Source of the DNA: Ignatzschineria indica
Lineage (GTDB): Bacteria > Pseudomonadota > Gammaproteobacteria > Cardiobacteriales > Wohlfahrtiimonadaceae
Direction: 5' to 3'
DNA length: 64,000 nucleotides
Assembly (NCBI RefSeq): GCF_003121925.1
Contig: NZ_QEWR01000003.1
Span: 124,001-188,000 of the forward strand
Shown here: one piece after another, positions 62,020-64,000 of the stretch
Numbering within the stretch: the first letter of the stretch is position 1
How the letters are laid out: the number at the start of each line of letters is the position of its first letter
Notes under the pieces: generated by a model
Database searches by the model: none
What the model was told of the DNA's origin: nothing
What the model saw: only the letters and a program-made list of their open reading frames with translations
Program-made: the position numbers and the translations under genes

Positions 62020-62104
62020 TGGTACCGACGCCCAGATTTGAACTGGGACGCAGTTACGCACTACCACCTCAAGGTAGCGTGTCTACCAATTCCACCACGC
62101 CGGC
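62020..62104 (-). tRNA. tRNA-Leu (anticodon GAG), copy 1
   Basis: An 85-nt tRNA including an encoded CCA end. The acceptor stem pairs GCCGGCG with CGTCGGT, and the D-arm GGTGGAATTGGTAGACAC and the anticodon stem CTACC/GGTAG around TTGAGGT are as in E. coli tRNA-Leu(GAG). A long variable arm follows, and the T-loop is GTTCAAATC. It reads CTC/CTT leucine codons. The 5' end of the gene supplies a TGCCGGC word identical to the genome-wide motif. It differs from copy 2 in the variable arm. Confidence 0.95.
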
Positions 62105-62214
62105 ATTACTCAATCAACTTTTTTAACTGCTTGCTGAATTGAGGAAAACAATATTACAACTCTTCCAACAATAAAACAAGCAGGTGAGAAAAAATAGCGC
62201 AAAATATTTTAAAT

Positions 62215-63215
62215 TGCCAGGATTTACCACTGCATATCTCTCAATCATGCGCCGGCAGATAGCAATCTTTAATCACTAAAATTACCATAAAGCTGTTGTA
62301 ATAAAACAGGCTGAACGTTGCCGGTCCTCACTATCGCGTACTTCCGGAAATCACGCGCCGGCAAGTGGCAACTTCTAATATACCGGTAAACTAATCACTT
62401 CAATATTATTCCAAATGATAAATCCACATGGCATTGAAGATGCCAAACCGCGGGCATGCACCAGTAAAAAGAACGCAATGGTCGGCTCCCGCTGCTCAAC
62501 AACTTCTCTTAAGCATAATTAATAATTAAGTAAAAAAGGTTGAATGAAAGATTGAATGAAAAAAACTGAACGCTGCCGGATCTTACTCTTGCATGCTTCC
62601 ACAAATCACGCGCCGGCAGATAGCAATTTTTAATCCCTAAAATTGCTATAAAATTGTTGCAATAAAACAGGCTGAACGTTGCCGGTCCTCACTATCGCGT
62701 ACTTCCGGAAATTGCGCGCCGGCAAGTGGCAACTTCTAAAATGCCGGTAAACTAATCGCTTCAATATTATTCCAAATGATAAATCCACTTGGCATTGAAG
62801 ATGCCAATCGGCGGGCATGCAGAGGTAAAAAGAACGCAATGGTCATCTCCCGCTGCTCAACAACTTCTCTTAAGCATAATTAATAATTAATTAAAAAAGA
62901 TTGAATGAAAAAAACTGAACGTTGCCGGATCTTACTCCTGCATGCTTCCACCAATCACGCGCCGGCAGATAGCAATTTTTAATCCCTAAAATTACCATAA
63001 AGCTGTTGCAATAAAACAGGCTGAACGTTGCCGGTCCTTGCTATCACGTACTTCCAGAAATTGTTCGCCGGCAAGTGGCAACTTCTAAAATGCCGGTAAA
63101 CTAATCGCTTCAATATTATTCCAAATGATAAATCCACATGCATTGAAGATGCCAAACCGCGGGCATGCACCAGTAAAAAGAACGCAATGGTCATCTCCCG
63201 CTGCTCCAGAACCCT
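62215..63215 (-). repeat. repeat locus 5: six A and three B elements between two tRNA-Leu genes
   Basis: A elements in reverse orientation lie at 62215-62257 (diverged, 43 bp), 62319-62363, 62575-62619, 62680-62724, 62923-62967 and 63029-63073; the last five are 45 bp. B elements lie at about 62432-62520, 62792-62880 and 63140-63215. The unit of two A plus one B recurs about every 350-360 bp. The array fills nearly all the space between the two tRNA genes. Small open frames inside are repeat by-products. Confidence 0.9.
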
Positions 63216-63254
63216 TCTTACCTTTTGAAATTAACCTTTTTAAAAACCGAAAAT

Positions 63255-63286
63255 AAAAAATCCTAGATAGAATAATCTATCTAGGA
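63255..63286 (-). terminator. terminator after the second tRNA-Leu
   Basis: On the reverse strand a 10-bp stem (63277-63286 with 63261-63270, arm TCCTAGATAG) with a 6-base loop is followed by six T, 9 bases past the tRNA end. Confidence 0.9.
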
Positions 63287-63294
63287 TCTTATGT

Positions 63295-63379
63295 TGGTAC
63301 CGACGCCCAGATTTGAACTGGGACGCTGTTAGGCACTACCACCTCAAGGTAGCGTGTCTACCAATTCCACCACGCCGGC
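63295..63379 (-). tRNA. tRNA-Leu (anticodon GAG), copy 2
   Basis: An 85-nt tRNA identical to copy 1 except in the variable arm (CCTAACAG here against CGTAACTG there). CCA is encoded. It lies 25 bp downstream of secG, the usual place of tRNA-Leu behind tpiA-secG in gammaproteobacteria, so this is probably the original copy and the other a duplicate. Confidence 0.95.
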
Positions 63380-63404
63380 ATAACTTTTAAAATCTGCTGC
63401 AGAG

Positions 63405-63719
63405 TTACTTCGTTACAGGCTCACTACCACCAATAACAGGAACTTCCTGAATCGGGAGTGAATCGATCACACTACTGCTAGCGCTAATCTTACCTGAATT
63501 AAACATCATTACAAGACTTGTAATGAAAAAAAGCGCAACCATCCATTTTGTAAGACGTGCGAGAAAGTTCGCTTTACCCGCTGCGCCAAATACTGTACCG
63601 GATGCACCCTGTCCGAAAGAAGCACCTATATTCGCGCCCTTACCTTGCTGTACAAGTACTAATGCAATAATAATAAGACATACTACAACATGAAGAACAT
63701 AAATTAGATTTTCAAGCAT
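63405..63719 (-). CDS. secG: preprotein translocase subunit SecG
   Basis: A 104-residue membrane protein with two membrane helices (about residues 3-21 and 54-71). The connecting loop carries the conserved VLVQQGKGANIGASFGQG pattern. It joins SecY and SecE in the protein-export channel and speeds translocation. It follows tpiA by 24 bp, in the order typical for the class. Confidence 0.96.
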   Translation of the reverse strand: MLENLIYVLHVVVCLIIIALVLVQQGKGANIGASFGQGASGTVFGAAGKANFLARLTKWMVALFFITSLVMMFNSGKISASSSVIDSLPIQEVPVIGGSEPVTK

Positions 63720-63743
63720 CTTTCTTCTCTACCTTATCCTAAA

Positions 63744-64000
<257 letters not shown>

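Noticed and set aside
62630-63194. Two similar reverse-strand frames of about 70 codons
   Set aside because: They are translations of locus 5 repeats; the likeness is at DNA level.
62020-63379. Genomic island integrated at tRNA-Leu
   Set aside because: No integrase, phage or conjugation gene lies between the tRNA copies; only repeats are present.

Overview
The window looks like chromosome from a mid-to-low GC gammaproteobacterium. The evidence is the run of housekeeping blocks conserved in that class: aroQ-accB-accC, fabG-acpP-fabF-mltG-tmk-holB, pilC-pilD-coaE-zapD, tpiA-secG-tRNA-Leu, and part of the dcw cell-wall cluster. The accessory content (hutH, a periplasmic molybdenum hydroxylase with its own cytochrome c, many secondary transporters) and general feel suggest a Cardiobacteriales-type organism such as Ignatzschineria or Wohlfahrtiimonas. 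That placement is inference, since no rRNA or marker alignment was possible.

Layout. 1-3 kb: a GABA-type aminotransferase (cut by the window edge), a LysR regulator and a divergent dicarboxylate/amino-acid symporter. 3-5.4 kb: small lipoprotein, small unknown protein, a PadR/YqjI-type regulator with three upstream palindromes, and a Rid-family protein. 5.8-10.2 kb: an envelope O-acetylation cassette (MBOAT acyltransferase plus two SGNH proteins). 10.9-18.6 kb: a secreted unknown, a nucleoside transporter/hydrolase pair, a tautomerase and YbfB-type MFS pair, a methyltransferase/HNH nuclease pair, and a DUF1275 protein. 18.9-22 kb: histidine transporter candidate and hutH. 22.9-24 kb: MscS channel. 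24.5-33.3 kb: molybdenum hydroxylase genes (nucleotidyltransferase, catalytic, 2Fe-2S, cytochrome c and XdhC proteins) interrupted by an MFS/AraC pair. 34-38 kb: lytic transglycosylase, aroQ-accBC. 38-41.4 kb: hemH and mdh. 41.7-49.2 kb: rsmH-ftsL-ftsI-murE-murF-mraY, a dcw cluster without mraZ and without murD onward. 50-52.6 kb: two pilin genes and an M48 protease. 52.7-61.9 kb: holB to pilC. 62-64 kb: two tRNA-Leu(GAG) genes, secG and the end of tpiA.

The most striking content is non-coding. Five intergenic loci (5.4, 33.3-34.1, 39.3-40.3, 49.4-50.4 and 62.2-63.2 kb) carry arrays of a repeat I call element A. It begins TGCCGG, ends CCGGCA, and in 24 of the 25 copies I located spans exactly 45 bp. 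It alternates with a second, longer hairpin module (element B, about 87 bp, 16 copies). The terminal hexamer TGCCGG/CCGGCA, often as the palindromic octamer TGCCGGCA, is also scattered through coding regions far more often than base composition would predict. This resembles the HIP1 palindrome of cyanobacteria or DNA-uptake sequences.

A second non-coding theme is that many gene-upstream spacers are built from degenerate tandem repeats with units of 11-16 bp. Some of these spacers separate genes inside normally compact operons (acpP/fabF, murF/mraY). Other points worth checking are MraZ-type boxes upstream of rsmH although mraZ is not there, a pilin with a 52-residue leader, a prepilin peptidase with no N-terminal cysteines, and a 53-codon small ORF with a strong ribosome site and a 24-bp perfect palindrome upstream of hutH.
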